Positions 32,199 through 44,226 are shown, counted from the stretch's first letter. The stretch: DNA of 64,000 nucleotides from Yersinia massiliensis (GCF_003048255.1 NZ_CP028487.1:4898001-4962000), one strand, 5' to 3'. Made by a program: numbers and translations. The notes: a model not told the origin generated them from the letters alone.

Positions 32199-33196
32199 CG
32201 AATAGCGACCGACCCACGCTCGATCAACTCGGGAGTGAGAATCAGGATTTGTGGTTCCGCTTCCGGGTTATTCAATCGATGAATCAGCGTATCAATGGCC
32301 AGTTCGCCAAGGTCATCTTTTGGCTGATGAATCGTGGTTAACGGTGGTGTCATGTATTGTGCGATTTCAATATCATCGTAGCCGATAACAGCCATATCTT
32401 GCGGAATCGATAACCCAGCCTGATGCAAGGCCTGATAGACCCCAACAGCCATGGCATCATTACTGGTAAACACGGCATCAGGTGGCTCCGGCAGTTCAAG
32501 TAACTGCTGCATGGCGGCCAAACCACCCCCAAATTCAAAATCACTGGCAACTTCATAGCCATTCGGCACCGGTAAACCAGCACGTGTCATGGCTTGACGG
32601 TAACCTTCCAAACGTTCTTTCGCTGGAGTTTTATCCTGTGGCCCGGCAATACAGGCGATTCGGGTATAGCCTCTGGCAATCAGATATGAGGTTGCCATTT
32701 CTCCGCCAAATAACGAGTTATCTTGAATGACATCGTTCACGCCCTCGAACGGTGCCCAGTCCATCATTATGATCGGCAACGAGGGATAACAACGCAGAAT
32801 ATCTTGGGAAGGACGATGACTTTCGGTACACATTAACAGCAGACCATCGACCCGTTTTTGCATTAAGGTTTCAAGACTACGGCTCATGCGATCGATATCG
32901 CCTTCGGTATTACACAGAATCAAACTATAACCGCGCTCATAACAACTGCGTTCTACACCACGAACCACTTCAGCATAAAAGGGGTTACTACTGGCGGTGA
33001 CCAGCATGCCAATAGTCTGAGTTTGTTTCAGTTTTAGGCTACGGGCCAACGCAGAAGGGGCATAGTTGAGTTGACGAATAGCCGATTGCACTTTGTCGCG
33101 GATAGGGTCGCTGACAAAGCGATTTTTGTTAATCACATGGGAAACAGTCGATGTTGAGACGCCCGCTAAACGGGCGACATCTTTCATAGTGGCCAA
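32195..33196 (-). CDS. rbsR: Ribose operon repressor RbsR
   Basis: A LacI-family repressor released from DNA by ribose. The N-terminal helix-turn-helix reads [20 protein letters not shown] and the hinge helix [14 protein letters not shown] periplasmic-binding-like effector domain follows to residue 333. It is the last gene of rbsDACBKR, two bases after rbsK, so it is made with the operon it controls. Two candidate palindromic operators lie before rbsD. Confidence 0.97.
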   Translation of the reverse strand: MATMKDVARLAGVSTSTVSHVINKNRFVSDPIRDKVQSAIRQLNYAPSALARSLKLKQTQTIGMLVTASSNPFYAEVVRGVERSCYERGYSLILCNTEGDIDRMSRSLETLMQKRVDGLLLMCTESHRPSQDILRCYPSLPIIMMDWAPFEGVNDVIQDNSLFGGEMATSYLIARGYTRIACIAGPQDKTPAKERLEGYRQAMTRAGLPVPNGYEVASDFEFGGGLAAMQQLLELPEPPDAVFTSNDAMAVGVYQALHQAGLSIPQDMAVIGYDDIEIAQYMTPPLTTIHQPKDDLGELAIDTLIHRLNNPEAEPQILILTPELIERGSVAIR

Positions 33197-33198
33197 AG

Positions 33199-34125
33199 TT
33201 ATACCTGGCCTTGTAAGAAGCGGTCGATCTCAGCTCGCCATGGAATAGAGGGTTGCGCCCCCGCACGAGTCACTGCAATCGCGGCGGCTGCATGAGCAAA
33301 ACGTACTGCGAGGCCCATTGTTTGGCCTTCTAATAATGCGGTGAGTAAAGCGCCATTAAACGTATCACCAGCAGCAATGGTATCTACCGCATTCACTTTG
33401 AAACCTGCAACCAATTGACCTTTACCCTGTTCGCTGAGCCAAACGCCTCGGCTACCCAAAGTAATGATCACTGTTGCAATCCCTTTATCGTGCAAAATTT
33501 GTGCGGCTTTCGCGGCATCGTCATCTTGCTCAATATGAATACCCGTTAAACGCTCAGCTTCGGTTTCATTCGGGGTAATCATATCCACCAGCGTTAACAG
33601 CTCATCGGGGAGCTCACGCGCAGGGGCCGGATTTAGAATCACCTTCGTCTGATGCTGCTTCGCCAATTTAGCCGCAGCAATCACTGTCTCAAGTGGGGAT
33701 TCTAATTGCATGAGTAATGCTTCAGCATCAATGACTTGTTGTTGGTATCGGCTGAGGTAGTCAGGTGTCACAGCAGCATTCGCACCCGCGTTGATACCAA
33801 TAACGTTCTCACCTTCACCATTGACGAAAATCAGTGCCACACCTGTAGTCGTTCCGACAACAGCCTCGATTGGAGTGGTATCAATCTTATCGCTGGCTAA
33901 TTGCCGACGTACTCGTTCACCAATATCATCTTCACCCACACAAGCAATAAACGCGATATTCGCCCCACTACGGCCAGCGGCAACAGCCTGATTCGCGCCT
34001 TTGCCACCGAAAGCAACGTTATACTGCTTCCCGATCACCGTTTCACCCGGACGTGGAAACTGCTCAATGTTCAGAATATGGTCGGCATTGATACTGCCGA
34101 GGACCACCAGCTTACCTGTTTCCAT
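33199..34125 (-). CDS. rbsK: Ribokinase
   Basis: Ribokinase phosphorylates ribose to ribose-5-phosphate in the cytoplasm. PfkB motif 1 reads [18 protein letters not shown] (near residues 41-58), and motif 2 [14 protein letters not shown] holds the catalytic Asp. The 308 residues match E. coli. It follows rbsB after 77 bp that contain a strong hairpin, which may set the lower level of rbsK relative to rbsB. Confidence 0.97.
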   Translation of the reverse strand: METGKLVVLGSINADHILNIEQFPRPGETVIGKQYNVAFGGKGANQAVAAGRSGANIAFIACVGEDDIGERVRRQLASDKIDTTPIEAVVGTTTGVALIFVNGEGENVIGINAGANAAVTPDYLSRYQQQVIDAEALLMQLESPLETVIAAAKLAKQHQTKVILNPAPARELPDELLTLVDMITPNETEAERLTGIHIEQDDDAAKAAQILHDKGIATVIITLGSRGVWLSEQGKGQLVAGFKVNAVDTIAAGDTFNGALLTALLEGQTMGLAVRFAHAAAAIAVTRAGAQPSIPWRAEIDRFLQGQV

Positions 34126-34144
34126 CGTATTTATTCCTTTGTCC

Positions 34145-34177
34145 TTGAAGTTGCAGGATTATTTCCTGCAACTTCAA
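34145..34177 (-). repeat. 14-bp perfect hairpin between rbsB and rbsK, ERIC-end-like
   Basis: TTGAAGTTGCAGGA and TCCTGCAACTTCAA pair perfectly across a five-base loop. No T-run follows, so it is likely an mRNA-stabilising structure protecting the rbsB message. Its arms match the terminal repeat of the ERIC elements in this window (TTG-A-AGTTGCAG), as if only the two ends of an ERIC were left. Confidence 0.8.
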
Positions 34178-34202
34178 TTACCATGGGTATTTTAATTGAT
34201 CT

Positions 34203-35090
34203 TTATTTGGTGACTAACTTCAAGTCAACGGGGATAACAGCCTGTACTTTCTCGCCTTTTAAGACTTTATCTGCTGTTTCAACGCCAATCACACCAATTT
34301 GGTCAGGGCGTTGAGCGATAGTTGCGCCCAGTTTACCGCTTTCAACCGCTTTAATCCCATCGTCGGTGCCGTCAAACCCTACCACTAGCACATCTGTTTT
34401 GCCTGCGGTCTGCAAGGCACGCAATGCACCCAATGCCATTTCATCGTTCTGAGCAAAAACAGCCTGCACGGTCGGATGCGCAGTCAGCAAGTTCTGCATG
34501 ACGTTCAAGCCCTTAGTGCGGTCAAAATCAGCAGGTTGGCTGGCCAGTAATTGGAATTTGTTCTTTTCCATTGACTGTTTAAAGCCTTCGCCACGTTCAC
34601 GGGCGGCAGATGCCCCAGCAATCCCTTCCAACTGAATAACTTTCGCATCGCTACCCAATTTCTTGGCAATAAAATCACCGGCCATTTTGCCGCCGAAACG
34701 GTTATCAGATGCAACGTGGCTCACCACAGTGCCCGCGTTAGCCAGACGGTCAAGGGTGATAACTGGAATGTTAGCCTGATTTGCCATTTTTACTGCGTTA
34801 CCCACAGCATCTGAGTCTGTTGGGTTAATCAGCAGAATTTTAGTGCCACGAACGGTTAAGTCCTGCACGTTCGCCAGCTCTTTAGCAGGGTTGTTTTGCG
34901 AATCCAAGACCACCAAGTTGTAACCCAGTTTGTCTGCTTCTTTTTGGGCACCCTCTTTCATTGAAACAAAGAACGGGTTATTCAGCGTGGAAACAACCAA
35001 TGCGATAGTGTCTTTTGCCAGCGCATTAGCACTGACGGTGGCGCTTAATGCAACAACTGAGATCAAGGTAGCCAGTTTCTTCATTTTCAT
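34203..35090 (-). CDS. rbsB: Ribose-binding periplasmic protein
   Basis: RbsB delivers ribose to the RbsAC transporter and to the chemoreceptor Trg in species that have it. A signal peptide ends [15 protein letters not shown], and the mature protein is collinear with E. coli RbsB ([20 protein letters not shown]). The ATG at 35090 is better placed than the GTG two codons earlier relative to AGGA. A hairpin after the gene should protect its message. Confidence 0.97.
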   Translation of the reverse strand: MKMKKLATLISVVALSATVSANALAKDTIALVVSTLNNPFFVSMKEGAQKEADKLGYNLVVLDSQNNPAKELANVQDLTVRGTKILLINPTDSDAVGNAVKMANQANIPVITLDRLANAGTVVSHVASDNRFGGKMAGDFIAKKLGSDAKVIQLEGIAGASAARERGEGFKQSMEKNKFQLLASQPADFDRTKGLNVMQNLLTAHPTVQAVFAQNDEMALGALRALQTAGKTDVLVVGFDGTDDGIKAVESGKLGATIAQRPDQIGVIGVETADKVLKGEKVQAVIPVDLKLVTK

Positions 35091-35155
35091 GGTCACTATT
35101 CCTGTAGGGATTTAGCAAATTCAATTTAGTAGGCATTATTGCTGCGTAAAATAGC

Positions 35156-36121
35156 CTACTGCTTTTTGTTATCTACCAACACCGCGAGCAAGATAACCAC
35201 TGCTTTCACGATCATTTGGTAGTAAGAGGAGACGCCCAATAAATTCAAACCGTTATTCAAGAAACCGAGGATTAACGCACCGATCAGCGTGCCGACGATC
35301 CGCCCTTTCCCACCCGCAAGGCTCGTACCGCCTAGAACGACGGCTGCAATGGCGTCCAGTTCATAACCTGTACCGGCCGTGGGTTGCGCAGACGACAAGC
35401 GAGCCACTTCGATAATTCCCGCCAATGCCGCTAACAATCCACAGAGCGAATAAACAATAATTTTAACTTTATCAACACTGATACCAGAGAGCCGTGTGGC
35501 AGACTCATTACCGCCTAACGCATAGATATAGCGACCTAAACGGGTGTGGTGCAACATGTACCATGCAGCAATAAAGACGATTGCCATCAACCAGATAGGC
35601 GTTGGAATGCCGAATGGGCGACCAATACCGAACCAGCCAAAGGTGTCTGCCACATCAGTGAAACCGGTATTGATCGGGCTACCATTGGTGTAAACCATGG
35701 TCACGCCACGCAGTAACAGCATCATGACCAGTGTGGCGATAAACGCCTGCACTTTACCTTTGGCAACGATGACGCCAGTAATACCACCAATGAATGCCCC
35801 CAGAGCCAGTGCTGCGGCAACGGCCACCAAGGCATTAACTTCTAATCCGACGATTGAGGCGGCCACTGCGCCGGTCAGTGCCAATAATGACCCCACTGAC
35901 AGATCAATACCGGAAGTCAGGATAACCAGTGTCATCCCAACGGCCATAATGGCGTTGACGGATGTCTGCTGGAGAATGTTAAACAAGTTATTGACGGTAA
36001 AAAAGTTTGGGCTTAGTGACGAAACCACAGCAATCAGCACCAGCAGCGCAATCAGTGATTTTTGTTCTAATAACCATTCTTTACTGAACCAGCGTTTTGT
36101 CTGGATCGTTTGGGAACTCAT
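35156..36121 (-). CDS. rbsC: Ribose ABC transporter permease
   Basis: RbsC forms the membrane channel for ribose import. Its 321 residues match E. coli, with about eight to ten hydrophobic segments. The conserved cytoplasmic loop near ELDAIAAVVLGGTSLAGGKGRI contacts RbsA. It lies 87 bp after rbsA in the same operon. Confidence 0.97.
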   Translation of the reverse strand: MSSQTIQTKRWFSKEWLLEQKSLIALLVLIAVVSSLSPNFFTVNNLFNILQQTSVNAIMAVGMTLVILTSGIDLSVGSLLALTGAVAASIVGLEVNALVAVAAALALGAFIGGITGVIVAKGKVQAFIATLVMMLLLRGVTMVYTNGSPINTGFTDVADTFGWFGIGRPFGIPTPIWLMAIVFIAAWYMLHHTRLGRYIYALGGNESATRLSGISVDKVKIIVYSLCGLLAALAGIIEVARLSSAQPTAGTGYELDAIAAVVLGGTSLAGGKGRIVGTLIGALILGFLNNGLNLLGVSSYYQMIVKAVVILLAVLVDNKKQ

Positions 36122-36208
36122 ATCTGGTTACTCCTGCTCTACGCGCTATGACCTATTAATAATCAGCTAATTGATGATCGACTGATTAATAATGGGCTTA
36201 TTGATAAT

Positions 36209-37708
36209 CTACTTATCAGTAAATTGTTTGCCGACGGCTGCTGCCATCAACACTTCTTGGGTAGCCTGTTCAATCGAGAACTCGCCGCTTAACTGGCCTT
36301 CATGCATCACAAGGATACGGTCACTCATACCGAGCACTTCCGGCATTTCTGAGGAAACAAGAATGATGCTCAACCCTTCTTCTTTGAATTGATTGATTAA
36401 CTGGTAAATCTCTTTTTTGGCCCCGACGTCAACTCCACGCGTAGGCTCATCAAGGATCAATACCTTCGGACGAGTCATCAAACCGCGCGCAATCGCGACT
36501 TTCTGCTGATTACCACCGGATAACAAACCAATAGGCTGTTCCATGGACGGTGTTTTGATATTAAATAAGCGAATGAAATCGGCGACTGCCTGCTGTTCGT
36601 CCGCATGTTTGAGTGAACCACCCGTGCGACTGAAATAACGTAGTGCAGTCAAAGACATATTCTCTTTAACTGACATGCCAAGCACTAAGCCATCCCGCTT
36701 ACGATCTTCAGAAATGTAAACAATGCCGTTTGCTAAACCATCCTGAGGTGAATGGGTAACCACTTCACGGCCATCCAACATAATAAATCCGGACTTACGT
36801 GGTAGCGCGCCATAGATGATTTTCATCAATTCCGTGCGACCCGCGCCCATCAAACCCGCCACGCCGAGGATCTCACCACGATGCAAGGTAAAACTGACAT
36901 TACTCACGCCTGGGCCACACAGCTGTTTGACCTGCAAGCGCTTTTCGCCACGGGGTAAATTCAGGCGTGGATATTGCTCTTCTAACTTGCGGCCAACCAT
37001 CATCTCAATCAGGGTATTTTCGGTCAGCTCGCTAACCGGTTTTTCTGCAATGAACTGCCCATCTCGGAAAACAGTAACGTCATCGCAAATTTCAAAAATT
37101 TCTTTTAGCCGATGAGAGATATAAACGATGCCACGGCCTTCAGCTTTCAACTCTTTAATGACGTTAAATAGAGAAGCGGTTTCGGTATCAGTAAGGGCGT
37201 CAGTGGGTTCGTCCATAATGATGACTTTGGATTCAAAGCTCAGCACTTTGGCGATTTCCACCATTTGCTGATCACCAATGGACAATTCCCCCACCAGCCG
37301 GTGGCTGCTGTAATGAATATTGAGGCGCGCCAACAGTAAATCAGCTTCGGCATACATCTTTTTCCAATCGATGCCACCAAAGCGATTAACGAACTCGCGT
37401 CCTAAAAAGATGTTTTCTGCGATGGTTAGTTGCGGGATCAGGTTAAGTTCCTGATGAATAATGCCAATGCCCGCTTCCTGCGAGTCTTTTGGGCCATTAA
37501 ACACCACTTCTTTACCCATGAAATGCTGACTGCCGGCATCCTTACTGTAGATACCCGTCAGCACTTTCATCATGGTCGATTTTCCCGCCCCATTTTCGCC
37601 CACCAGTGCCATCACCCTGCCAGGATAGACGCTGAGCGCGGCACCGGAGAGTGCTTTGACGCCGGGAAAGGCTTTATCAATCCCTTTCAGTTGCAGCAAA
37701 GGTTGCAT
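36209..37708 (-). CDS. rbsA: Ribose ABC transporter ATP-binding protein
   Basis: RbsA has two tandem ABC cassettes. The first has Walker [10 protein letters not shown] (near 37-45) and Walker [13 protein letters not shown]. The second has the typical altered Walker A region [10 protein letters not shown], signature [15 protein letters not shown] and Walker [13 protein letters not shown]. The 499 residues match the family. It starts seven bases after the rbsD stop. Confidence 0.98.
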   Translation of the reverse strand: MQPLLQLKGIDKAFPGVKALSGAALSVYPGRVMALVGENGAGKSTMMKVLTGIYSKDAGSQHFMGKEVVFNGPKDSQEAGIGIIHQELNLIPQLTIAENIFLGREFVNRFGGIDWKKMYAEADLLLARLNIHYSSHRLVGELSIGDQQMVEIAKVLSFESKVIIMDEPTDALTDTETASLFNVIKELKAEGRGIVYISHRLKEIFEICDDVTVFRDGQFIAEKPVSELTENTLIEMMVGRKLEEQYPRLNLPRGEKRLQVKQLCGPGVSNVSFTLHRGEILGVAGLMGAGRTELMKIIYGALPRKSGFIMLDGREVVTHSPQDGLANGIVYISEDRKRDGLVLGMSVKENMSLTALRYFSRTGGSLKHADEQQAVADFIRLFNIKTPSMEQPIGLLSGGNQQKVAIARGLMTRPKVLILDEPTRGVDVGAKKEIYQLINQFKEEGLSIILVSSEMPEVLGMSDRILVMHEGQLSGEFSIEQATQEVLMAAAVGKQFTDK

Positions 37709-37715
37709 AAATGCC

Positions 37716-38135
37716 TCAGAAGGTTACGCCGGAGCAGAGAATGATGTTAGCAAAGGGGGAACATTCCCCGCTACGAATCACTGCCCGGCTTTGTTTAGTT
37801 TGTTCTTTAAAAGCTTCATGGCTGATATAGCGTAAAACTATTTGGTTTCCCTGGTGCTGCTCAAGTTGTGTTAACTGGGCGAGTAACGCTTCATGGAGTT
37901 GCGGATTATTTTTGACGATCTCCTGTGCAAGGTACGCAATCTCAACCTGCATTTCTTGTGTTACCACCTCAAGAACCTGTAGGAAACCAGGGACACCTTG
38001 CGTCAGTGCCAGATCGATACGTGTGGTGGTTGCCGGTATCGGCAGCCCCGCATCACCTATCACCAGCTGATCGGTATGACCCAAGCGGGAGATAACAGCA
38101 GAAATTTCAGAATTCAGTAATGCGCCTTTTTTCAT
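37716..38135 (-). CDS. rbsD: D-ribose pyranase
   Basis: RbsD interconverts the pyranose and furanose forms of ribose, supplying the form used by ribokinase. His20 in SRLGHTDQL is the conserved catalytic residue. The ATG at 38135 follows GGAG and gives 139 residues, as in E. coli; an in-frame TTG four codons earlier overlaps the ribosome site. It is the first gene of the operon. Confidence 0.97.
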   Translation of the reverse strand: MKKGALLNSEISAVISRLGHTDQLVIGDAGLPIPATTTRIDLALTQGVPGFLQVLEVVTQEMQVEIAYLAQEIVKNNPQLHEALLAQLTQLEQHQGNQIVLRYISHEAFKEQTKQSRAVIRSGECSPFANIILCSGVTF

Positions 38136-38148
38136 TTTCAACTCCAAC

Positions 38149-38164
38149 AGCGAAACGTTTCGCT
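38149..38164. promoter_or_regulatory. RbsR-type operator 1
   Basis: AGCGAAACGTTTCGCT is a perfect 16-bp palindrome of LacI-family type, ending 14 bases before the rbsD ATG. RbsR bound here would overlap the translation initiation region. Confidence 0.85.
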
Positions 38165-38213
38165 GATACTGAGTTTAGAAAAAATAGCGCAGAAGGCAAA
38201 CCTCAATTGATGA

Positions 38214-38230
38214 AATTGTGATCGCCATCG
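38214..38230 (-). promoter_or_regulatory. Possible CRP half-site in the rbs promoter
   Basis: On the minus strand TTCGA-TGGCGA-TCACA has one perfect CRP half and a poor second half. It overlaps operator 2. E. coli rbs is CRP-dependent, so a site is expected near here. Confidence 0.4.
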
Positions 38231-38242
38231 AAACGTTTCGCT
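38227..38242. promoter_or_regulatory. RbsR-type operator 2
   Basis: CGAAACGTTTCG lies in ATCGAAACGTTTCGCT, the same palindrome as operator 1 with one outer-pair change. The centres are 78 bp apart, which would allow a looped or cooperative repressor complex. Confidence 0.8.
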
Positions 38243-38276
38243 GAATGAATAAATGAGAGGGGCATTGAAATGAGAA

Positions 38277-38298
38277 AGGCCGCTTATTATCGCGGCCT
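38277..38298 (-). terminator. Terminator after kup
   Basis: On the minus strand AGGCCGC-GATAATAA-GCGGCCT is followed by TTCTC, just after the kup stop. The T-run is short. Confidence 0.72.
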
Positions 38299-38303
38299 CT
38301 AGG

Positions 38304-40172
38304 TTAAATCTCGACTTGCGTCCCGAGCTCAATCACTCGGTTAGGGGGGATCTCAAACTGATCGGCAGCCCGCAGTGCATTACGGCTAAGGGCAATAAAC
38401 AGTTTGCCTCTCAGGAATAGATACCAAGGTCGCCGAGTTAAAATGAGCGATTCGTGGGACATAAAGAACGAGGTTTCCATCATCTGACACGGCAAGCCCT
38501 CTAGGCCGCAGCGGTGGAAAATTTCCTCCACATTCGGTGTTTCGCGCCAACCGTAGCTGGCAACCACTCGCCAGAAAGTCGGCGAGAGCTGCTCAATAGT
38601 CACCCGTTTGACGTTATGTACGTAAGGGGCATCTTCGGTTCGCAACGTCAGTAACACAACCCGCTCATGTAGCACTTTGTTATGCTTAAGGTTATGCAGT
38701 AATGCAAAAGGAATGACATTCATTGCCCGAGACATGTACACCGCAGTGCCTGTCACCCGTACAGGCGGTGATTTCTCTAGTGACGCAATCATCGCCTCCA
38801 GTGAATTACCGTGTTCGTGCATACGCCGTAGTAAGCTGAAACGCTCGCTCTTCCATGTGGTCATGATGATAAACATCACGAGACCGAGAGAAAGTGGCAA
38901 CCAACCGCCAGAGAACAATTTCAATGCGTTGGCTGAGAACATCGGAACATCGATAAGCAGCAAAACCACCAGCAGGCACCCGACAAAAGCACGGTTCCAG
39001 TGCCAATTTTTCAGCGCCACCGTACAGAACAGAATACTGGTGATAACCATCGTTCCCGTTACGGCAATACCGTAAGCGGCAGCCAAATTGCTGGAGCGTT
39101 CGAAGCCAACAATCACCAGTACGACCGCCAGATACAGCGTCCAGTTAATGACTGGAATGTAAATCTGGCCAGACTCCATTTCGGAGGTATGGATAATGCG
39201 CATCGGCGGTAAATAGCCTAAACGCACAGCCTGCCGAGTGAGCGAGAAAACGCCGGAAATAACAGCTTGTGAAGCAATGACTGTCGCCAGTGTCGCCAGC
39301 ACTAGCAGTGGGATCAATGCCCAATCTGGCGCTAACAGGAAGAAGGGATTTTTGATGGCTTCAGGGTTCTTCAGTAATAATGCACCCTGACCAAAATAGT
39401 TCAGTACCAATGACGGTAACACCACGGTAAACCACGCTAAACGGATAGGGAATTTACCGAAATGCCCCATATCCGCATACAGCGCTTCCACCCCAGTTAT
39501 CGCCAGTACCACTGCGCCAAGGGCATAAAATGAGACCGTTTTATATTCCGTAAAGAATGCTATCGCCCATTTTGGATTCAGTGCCGATAAAACTTCGGGA
39601 TTCGCGATAATACTGCGCAAACCGAGTAATGCCAGTGTTAGGAACCACACCAGCATGACGGGGGCAAAGAGTTTCCCAACGCTCCCCGTGCCGTGTTTTT
39701 GAATCACAAAAAGCAGCGTTAATACCGCAATAGAGCAGGGGACAATATAAGGATCAAGCGCAGGCGCGGCAATTTCTAACCCTTCAATGGCTGACATGAC
39801 CGATATTGCTGGCGTGATGACAACTTCACCATAGAAGAAGCTGCCGCCAATCAGCCCAAGAATGACCAATATTGATGTGGTTCGGGAAGAGGTATTGCGC
39901 CCCGCTAAGGACATTAACGTTAAAATGCCCCCTTCACCGGCGTTATCCGCGCGCATCACGTAGGTGAGATATTTAACCGAGACGATCAGGATGAGCATCC
40001 AGAAAATCAGCGATAAAAAACCAAACACCACATCTGGGCGGACATCAAATCCATAATGACCAGAAAAGCACTCTCTCAAAGTATAGAGCGGGCTAGTCCC
40101 TATATCCCCGTAAACGACCCCAATTGCTGCTAAGGTTACCGCCGATAAAGACTGTTTATGGTCTGTGCTCAT
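38304..40172 (-). CDS. kup: Low-affinity potassium transporter Kup (TrkD)
   Basis: Kup takes up potassium with protons, chiefly at low pH, in the inner membrane. The 622 residues equal E. coli Kup. About twelve hydrophobic segments occupy residues 10-450 (for example [14 protein letters not shown] near the first), followed by a soluble C-terminal domain. Its terminator hairpin and the rbs promoter region lie between its end and rbsD, as in E. coli. Confidence 0.97.
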   Translation of the reverse strand: MSTDHKQSLSAVTLAAIGVVYGDIGTSPLYTLRECFSGHYGFDVRPDVVFGFLSLIFWMLILIVSVKYLTYVMRADNAGEGGILTLMSLAGRNTSSRTTSILVILGLIGGSFFYGEVVITPAISVMSAIEGLEIAAPALDPYIVPCSIAVLTLLFVIQKHGTGSVGKLFAPVMLVWFLTLALLGLRSIIANPEVLSALNPKWAIAFFTEYKTVSFYALGAVVLAITGVEALYADMGHFGKFPIRLAWFTVVLPSLVLNYFGQGALLLKNPEAIKNPFFLLAPDWALIPLLVLATLATVIASQAVISGVFSLTRQAVRLGYLPPMRIIHTSEMESGQIYIPVINWTLYLAVVLVIVGFERSSNLAAAYGIAVTGTMVITSILFCTVALKNWHWNRAFVGCLLVVLLLIDVPMFSANALKLFSGGWLPLSLGLVMFIIMTTWKSERFSLLRRMHEHGNSLEAMIASLEKSPPVRVTGTAVYMSRAMNVIPFALLHNLKHNKVLHERVVLLTLRTEDAPYVHNVKRVTIEQLSPTFWRVVASYGWRETPNVEEIFHRCGLEGLPCQMMETSFFMSHESLILTRRPWYLFLRGKLFIALSRNALRAADQFEIPPNRVIELGTQVEI

Positions 40173-40483
40173 AGTTGATTTCTTTTTGCTAGAACGTCCA
40201 TAGCCTGATGTGTGCGTTTAAGAACCGCGAAACCCCGTTCTTTACCCCGTTCATTTTGATGATGGGTATAACTTGACGCCCACTAAAAGGCGCACAGTAT
40301 GCACCATTTCAATAGATTGCCTACTCTTAAATAGTAATATGATAATGGTCAAAATGAGTCGGCTACAAATGTTCTGTAATACAAATATATTAGTAATCAA
40401 AGCGCTATCTTACTCAGAAAAAGAGGATTTATTTGCTCTTATCAGGTAAAAATCAATCAACTAACGGAACATGTAGAACAATT
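40173..40483. other. Divergent control region between kup and ravA
   Basis: About 310 bp with no gene. Promoters for both genes are expected. I see no clear regulatory palindrome or repeat. The ribosome site for ravA is weak (GGAAC). Confidence 0.5.
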
Positions 40484-41992
40484 ATGGCGCAATCATCGCA
40501 ATTAGCTGAAAGAATCTCTCGATTGAGCAGTGCCCTTGAAAGTGGTCTGTATGAAAGACAGGAAGCTATCCGCCTGTGTTTATTAGCTGCGCTCAGTGGT
40601 GAGAGTGTCTTCCTGCTCGGTCCGCCGGGTATCGCTAAAAGCTTGATTGCTCGCCGCCTGAAATTTGCCTTCCGTCATGCCAGAGCATTTGAATACCTGA
40701 TGACTCGTTTTTCCACACCTGAAGAGGTATTTGGCCCGCTTTCCATTCAGGCACTAAAAGAAGAAGGGCGTTATCAACGCATGACCAGTGGTTACCTGCC
40801 AGAAGCTGAAATCGTCTTCCTTGATGAAATTTGGAAAGCTGGCCCCGCTATCCTGAATACCTTGTTGACGGCTATTAACGAACGGCGTTTTCGTAATGGT
40901 GACCGAGAAGACAGTATCCCGATGCGCTTACTGGTGACTGCGTCCAATGAGCTACCCGATGCTGACAGTAGCCTAGAAGCACTTTATGACCGAATGCTGA
41001 TCCGCCTATGGCTAGATCGCGTACAAGAGAAGCAAAATTTCCGTTCACTGTTACTCAGCCGACAAAACGAAAATCATAATCCGGTGGCAGAAAACCTCAG
41101 TATCAGCGATGAAGAGTTCCAACAGTGGCAACCTTTAATCGACAAAATTACCTTACCCGACCACTGTTTCGAGCTTATTTTTCAATTACGCCAGCAGCTC
41201 AGTGCACAAGAACATGCGCCTTACGTCTCTGATCGGCGTTGGAAAAAAGCATTGCGCCTACTGCAAGCCAGCGCTTTTTTCAGTGGCCGAACCGAAGTTA
41301 CCCCGATTGACTTAATTCTATTGAAAGATTGCCTGTGGCATGACCTCAGTTCCCTAAAACTATTGCAACAACAACTTGAGCAACTGTTAACGGAACAGGG
41401 ATATCAGCAGCATAGTTTACTCATGAAACTGCAAAATATTCATGGCCAATGGTTACAGCATCAACAACAACAAAGCGACCATCAAGCACTCACCGTAACT
41501 AAACAAAATGGTATGTTCAGCCGTAAACAGCAATATGTACTGCCAGAATCACTTACCGACAGTACGCTAACACTTTTGCTGCAAAAACCGCTTAACTTGC
41601 ATGATATTCAAGTCAATCACCTACAAATTGAGAAAGATGCTCTCGCTCAATGGTTAAGTAAAGGGGGCGTTTTACGCGCGAAGTTAAATGGTATCGGTTA
41701 TGCACAATCCATCGATGCAGAGATTGATGATCACCTACATATCACCGTATTAGATGTGAGTCGACAGTCATCAATACTCTCCCAGCCTGGCGCGGTGACC
41801 ACCAGCGTGCCGCCGGAGTTGCTGGTGGCATTAGCAGAACTTGAAAATAACCTGAACGAGCAACGGCGGTTATTCAGCCAGCATCAACCCTGTTTGTTCA
41901 CTCCTTCTGCTTGGCTGGCAAAAATAGAAGCGAGTCTGTTGCAGGTTGCAGAACAACTAAAACAGCAGCAACAAAAATTAAGTGGGCACTAA
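40484..41992 (+). CDS. ravA: RavA, MoxR-family AAA+ ATPase
   Basis: RavA forms a hexamer that in E. coli binds the lysine decarboxylase LdcI and, with ViaA, acts on respiratory complexes and aminoglycoside sensitivity. The AAA+ module covers about residues 1-300, with Walker A GPPGIAKS (near 46-53) and Walker [12 protein letters not shown]. The triple-helix and LARA regions follow. The ATG at 40484 gives 502 residues and aligns with E. coli; an in-frame TTG at 40433 has no homology support. viaA begins three bases after its stop. Confidence 0.95.
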   Translation: MAQSSQLAERISRLSSALESGLYERQEAIRLCLLAALSGESVFLLGPPGIAKSLIARRLKFAFRHARAFEYLMTRFSTPEEVFGPLSIQALKEEGRYQRMTSGYLPEAEIVFLDEIWKAGPAILNTLLTAINERRFRNGDREDSIPMRLLVTASNELPDADSSLEALYDRMLIRLWLDRVQEKQNFRSLLLSRQNENHNPVAENLSISDEEFQQWQPLIDKITLPDHCFELIFQLRQQLSAQEHAPYVSDRRWKKALRLLQASAFFSGRTEVTPIDLILLKDCLWHDLSSLKLLQQQLEQLLTEQGYQQHSLLMKLQNIHGQWLQHQQQQSDHQALTVTKQNGMFSRKQQYVLPESLTDSTLTLLLQKPLNLHDIQVNHLQIEKDALAQWLSKGGVLRAKLNGIGYAQSIDAEIDDHLHITVLDVSRQSSILSQPGAVTTSVPPELLVALAELENNLNEQRRLFSQHQPCLFTPSAWLAKIEASLLQVAEQLKQQQQKLSGH

Positions 41993-41995
41993 TCG

Positions 41996-43462
41996 ATGCT
42001 CAGCTTGGCAACACTCGATCTGCTGCTTTCCATCAGTGAAAGTGAGCTAATTGAAGAGATGGTGGTGGGATTGCTGGCATCACCTCAATTGGCGCTATTT
42101 TTTGAAAAATTCCCGCGTATCAAACGCGCATTGATGAAGGATATTCCCGGCTGGAAGCAAAACTTGCAGCAACGTATCCGTGAGGCGAAAGTTCCCCCAA
42201 GCCTAGCGAATGAATTTGTCTTATACCAACAGAGCCTATTGGAGAGCAGTCCGCAATTTTATGCTCACCTGCCAGAGATAGTAGCGCAGTTGCAACAGAT
42301 GCATTCTCCCTTCGCTGCGCAGGCGTATACATTGCTACAATCCGCTGATTTAGCAAGAAATCCACAAGTTGGCGATAGCCTACAAACGCTATTTTTGCAG
42401 CGTTGGCGCATCAGCCTCACGCTACAAACCATCACGATTCATCACCAACTGCTCGAGCAAGAACGAGAACAACTTTTAGCCGAATTACAACAGCGACTCG
42501 CGCTTAGTGGGGCGCTAGAACCCATATTGGCTACCAATGATGGTGCCGCTGGGCGGCTTTGGGATATGAGTCAAAGCCATCTACAGCGCGGTGATTATCA
42601 ATTATTACTGCAATACGGTGATTTTCTACAGCATCAACCTGAATTGCAGCAATTAGCTGAGCAATTGGGCCGTAGCCGTTCAGCTAAAGCACAACCCACA
42701 CCCGATGCACGCTACGAGCCCTATACCTTAATGGTGCGTCAGCCCGATACCGTGCCAGAAGAAGTTAGTGGCATTCATCAAAGCAATGATATTTTGCGGC
42801 TACTACCAACAGAATTGGTGATGTTGGGGATGAGTGAACTGGAATTTGAGTTTTACCGCCGTTTACTGGAACGACGTTTGTTGACCTACCGTTTGCAGGG
42901 GGATAACTGGCAGGAAAAAACCTTACAACGGCCCGTTAGCCTGAAGAGTCACGATGAACAACCGCGCGGCCCTTTTATTGTTTGCGTGGATACTTCAGGC
43001 TCCATGGGGGGATTTAACGAACAGTGCGCCAAGGCATTTTGCTTGGCACTACTGCGTATTGCTTTGGCTGATAATCGCCGCTGTTACATCATGCTATTTG
43101 CTAGCGAAATCATTCACTACGAATTATCGTCAGCCAGCGGCATTGAACAAGCGATACGTTTTCTCAGCCAGCATTTTCATGGTGGTACTGATTTAGCCGC
43201 TTGCCTCGCCAGTACGTTAAACAAAATGGAGGAGAGAGAGTGGTATGACGCTGATGCAGTGATCATTTCAGACTTCATTGCCCAACGGCTACCCGATGAG
43301 TTGATCCGCAAGATAAAAATCCAGCAACAAGCACACCAACACCGTTTCCATGCTGTGGCAATGTCGGCCTATGGCAAGCCCGGTATCATGCGTATTTTTG
43401 ATCATATTTGGCGCTTTGATACAGGCTTAAAAAGCCGCTTAATGCGCCGCTGGAAACGTTAA
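41996..43462 (+). CDS. viaA: ViaA, von Willebrand factor A domain partner of RavA
   Basis: ViaA stimulates RavA ATPase activity. The N-terminal two thirds are helical, and the C-terminal VWA domain starts near residue 320 with the MIDAS motif DTSGSMGG and later FHGGTDL. The 488 residues are close to E. coli ViaA (483). The last four bases overlap the stop of the convergent DUF1345 gene. Confidence 0.95.
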   Translation: MLSLATLDLLLSISESELIEEMVVGLLASPQLALFFEKFPRIKRALMKDIPGWKQNLQQRIREAKVPPSLANEFVLYQQSLLESSPQFYAHLPEIVAQLQQMHSPFAAQAYTLLQSADLARNPQVGDSLQTLFLQRWRISLTLQTITIHHQLLEQEREQLLAELQQRLALSGALEPILATNDGAAGRLWDMSQSHLQRGDYQLLLQYGDFLQHQPELQQLAEQLGRSRSAKAQPTPDARYEPYTLMVRQPDTVPEEVSGIHQSNDILRLLPTELVMLGMSELEFEFYRRLLERRLLTYRLQGDNWQEKTLQRPVSLKSHDEQPRGPFIVCVDTSGSMGGFNEQCAKAFCLALLRIALADNRRCYIMLFASEIIHYELSSASGIEQAIRFLSQHFHGGTDLAACLASTLNKMEEREWYDADAVIISDFIAQRLPDELIRKIKIQQQAHQHRFHAVAMSAYGKPGIMRIFDHIWRFDTGLKSRLMRRWKR

Positions 43463-44130
43463 TTCAATAAGCCGGCGCCGACGTTAATCGATAGCCCCAA
43501 TATCGTCATATTAAAGATAAAGGATAAGACCGACTGCAATAACACCACGCGGCGAATATCCGACGTCCCAGTAGAAACATCCGCGGTTTGTGAAGCTACC
43601 CCAATCGTGAATGAGAAATAAAGAAAATCCCAATAGGAAGGGGTGGCAACCTCTTTAGGGAAAAGCAAAGGGAGAATGGTCTCTGACTTATCCCGAGGGA
43701 GATAGAATAAATGGGCATAATGCATGGTAAATGCCGTCGGGAGTAATAACCATGACACCAACAACGTCAGCCCCGTCAGGATTAAATGAAATGCTTTGGC
43801 TGAACCTGACAATTGGTTTGCCGTACTCAATTCAAACAAAATCACCAGAATACTGGCTAAACACGCCATACTGACGATCGTCAAAACCATGGTGGCACTT
43901 TCATCTTGCACCTTAGCTATTTTGCCGATTTGGGCAGGGCTAGTACGTAACAGTTGCAACCATAGAAAGAGTAAATAGAGCCAAGCGGAAACATTCCAGC
44001 TCACCATCAAGCGCAATAAAAGTGTGTAATGCGTGGGTAGCAGAAAATATGTGATGACACCTGCGCCAGCTGAAAACAACAATCTTGGGCGAGCATGTAA
44101 ATAATGATGAAAGGGGTGAATTAGGGCCAT
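43459..44130 (-). CDS. DUF1345 family membrane protein
   Basis: This 223-residue inner membrane protein has about five or six hydrophobic segments and the family-typical core [21 protein letters not shown] near residues 165-186. Function is unknown. It lies convergent to viaA and next to asnA; I do not recall this gene between viaA and asnA in E. coli K-12. Base composition is like its neighbours, so transfer is not indicated. Confidence 0.85.
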   Translation of the reverse strand: MALIHPFHHYLHARPRLLFSAGAGVITYFLLPTHYTLLLRLMVSWNVSAWLYLLFLWLQLLRTSPAQIGKIAKVQDESATMVLTIVSMACLASILVILFELSTANQLSGSAKAFHLILTGLTLLVSWLLLPTAFTMHYAHLFYLPRDKSETILPLLFPKEVATPSYWDFLYFSFTIGVASQTADVSTGTSDIRRVVLLQSVLSFIFNMTILGLSINVGAGLLN

Positions 44131-44226
44131 AACGTCAGCGACCTTGCATGTAGTTATATAAAGAAAACATGATACGAGGCATATAATTATGCCACCTACA
44201 GCATAGAGTAAAAAACGACTTACGTT

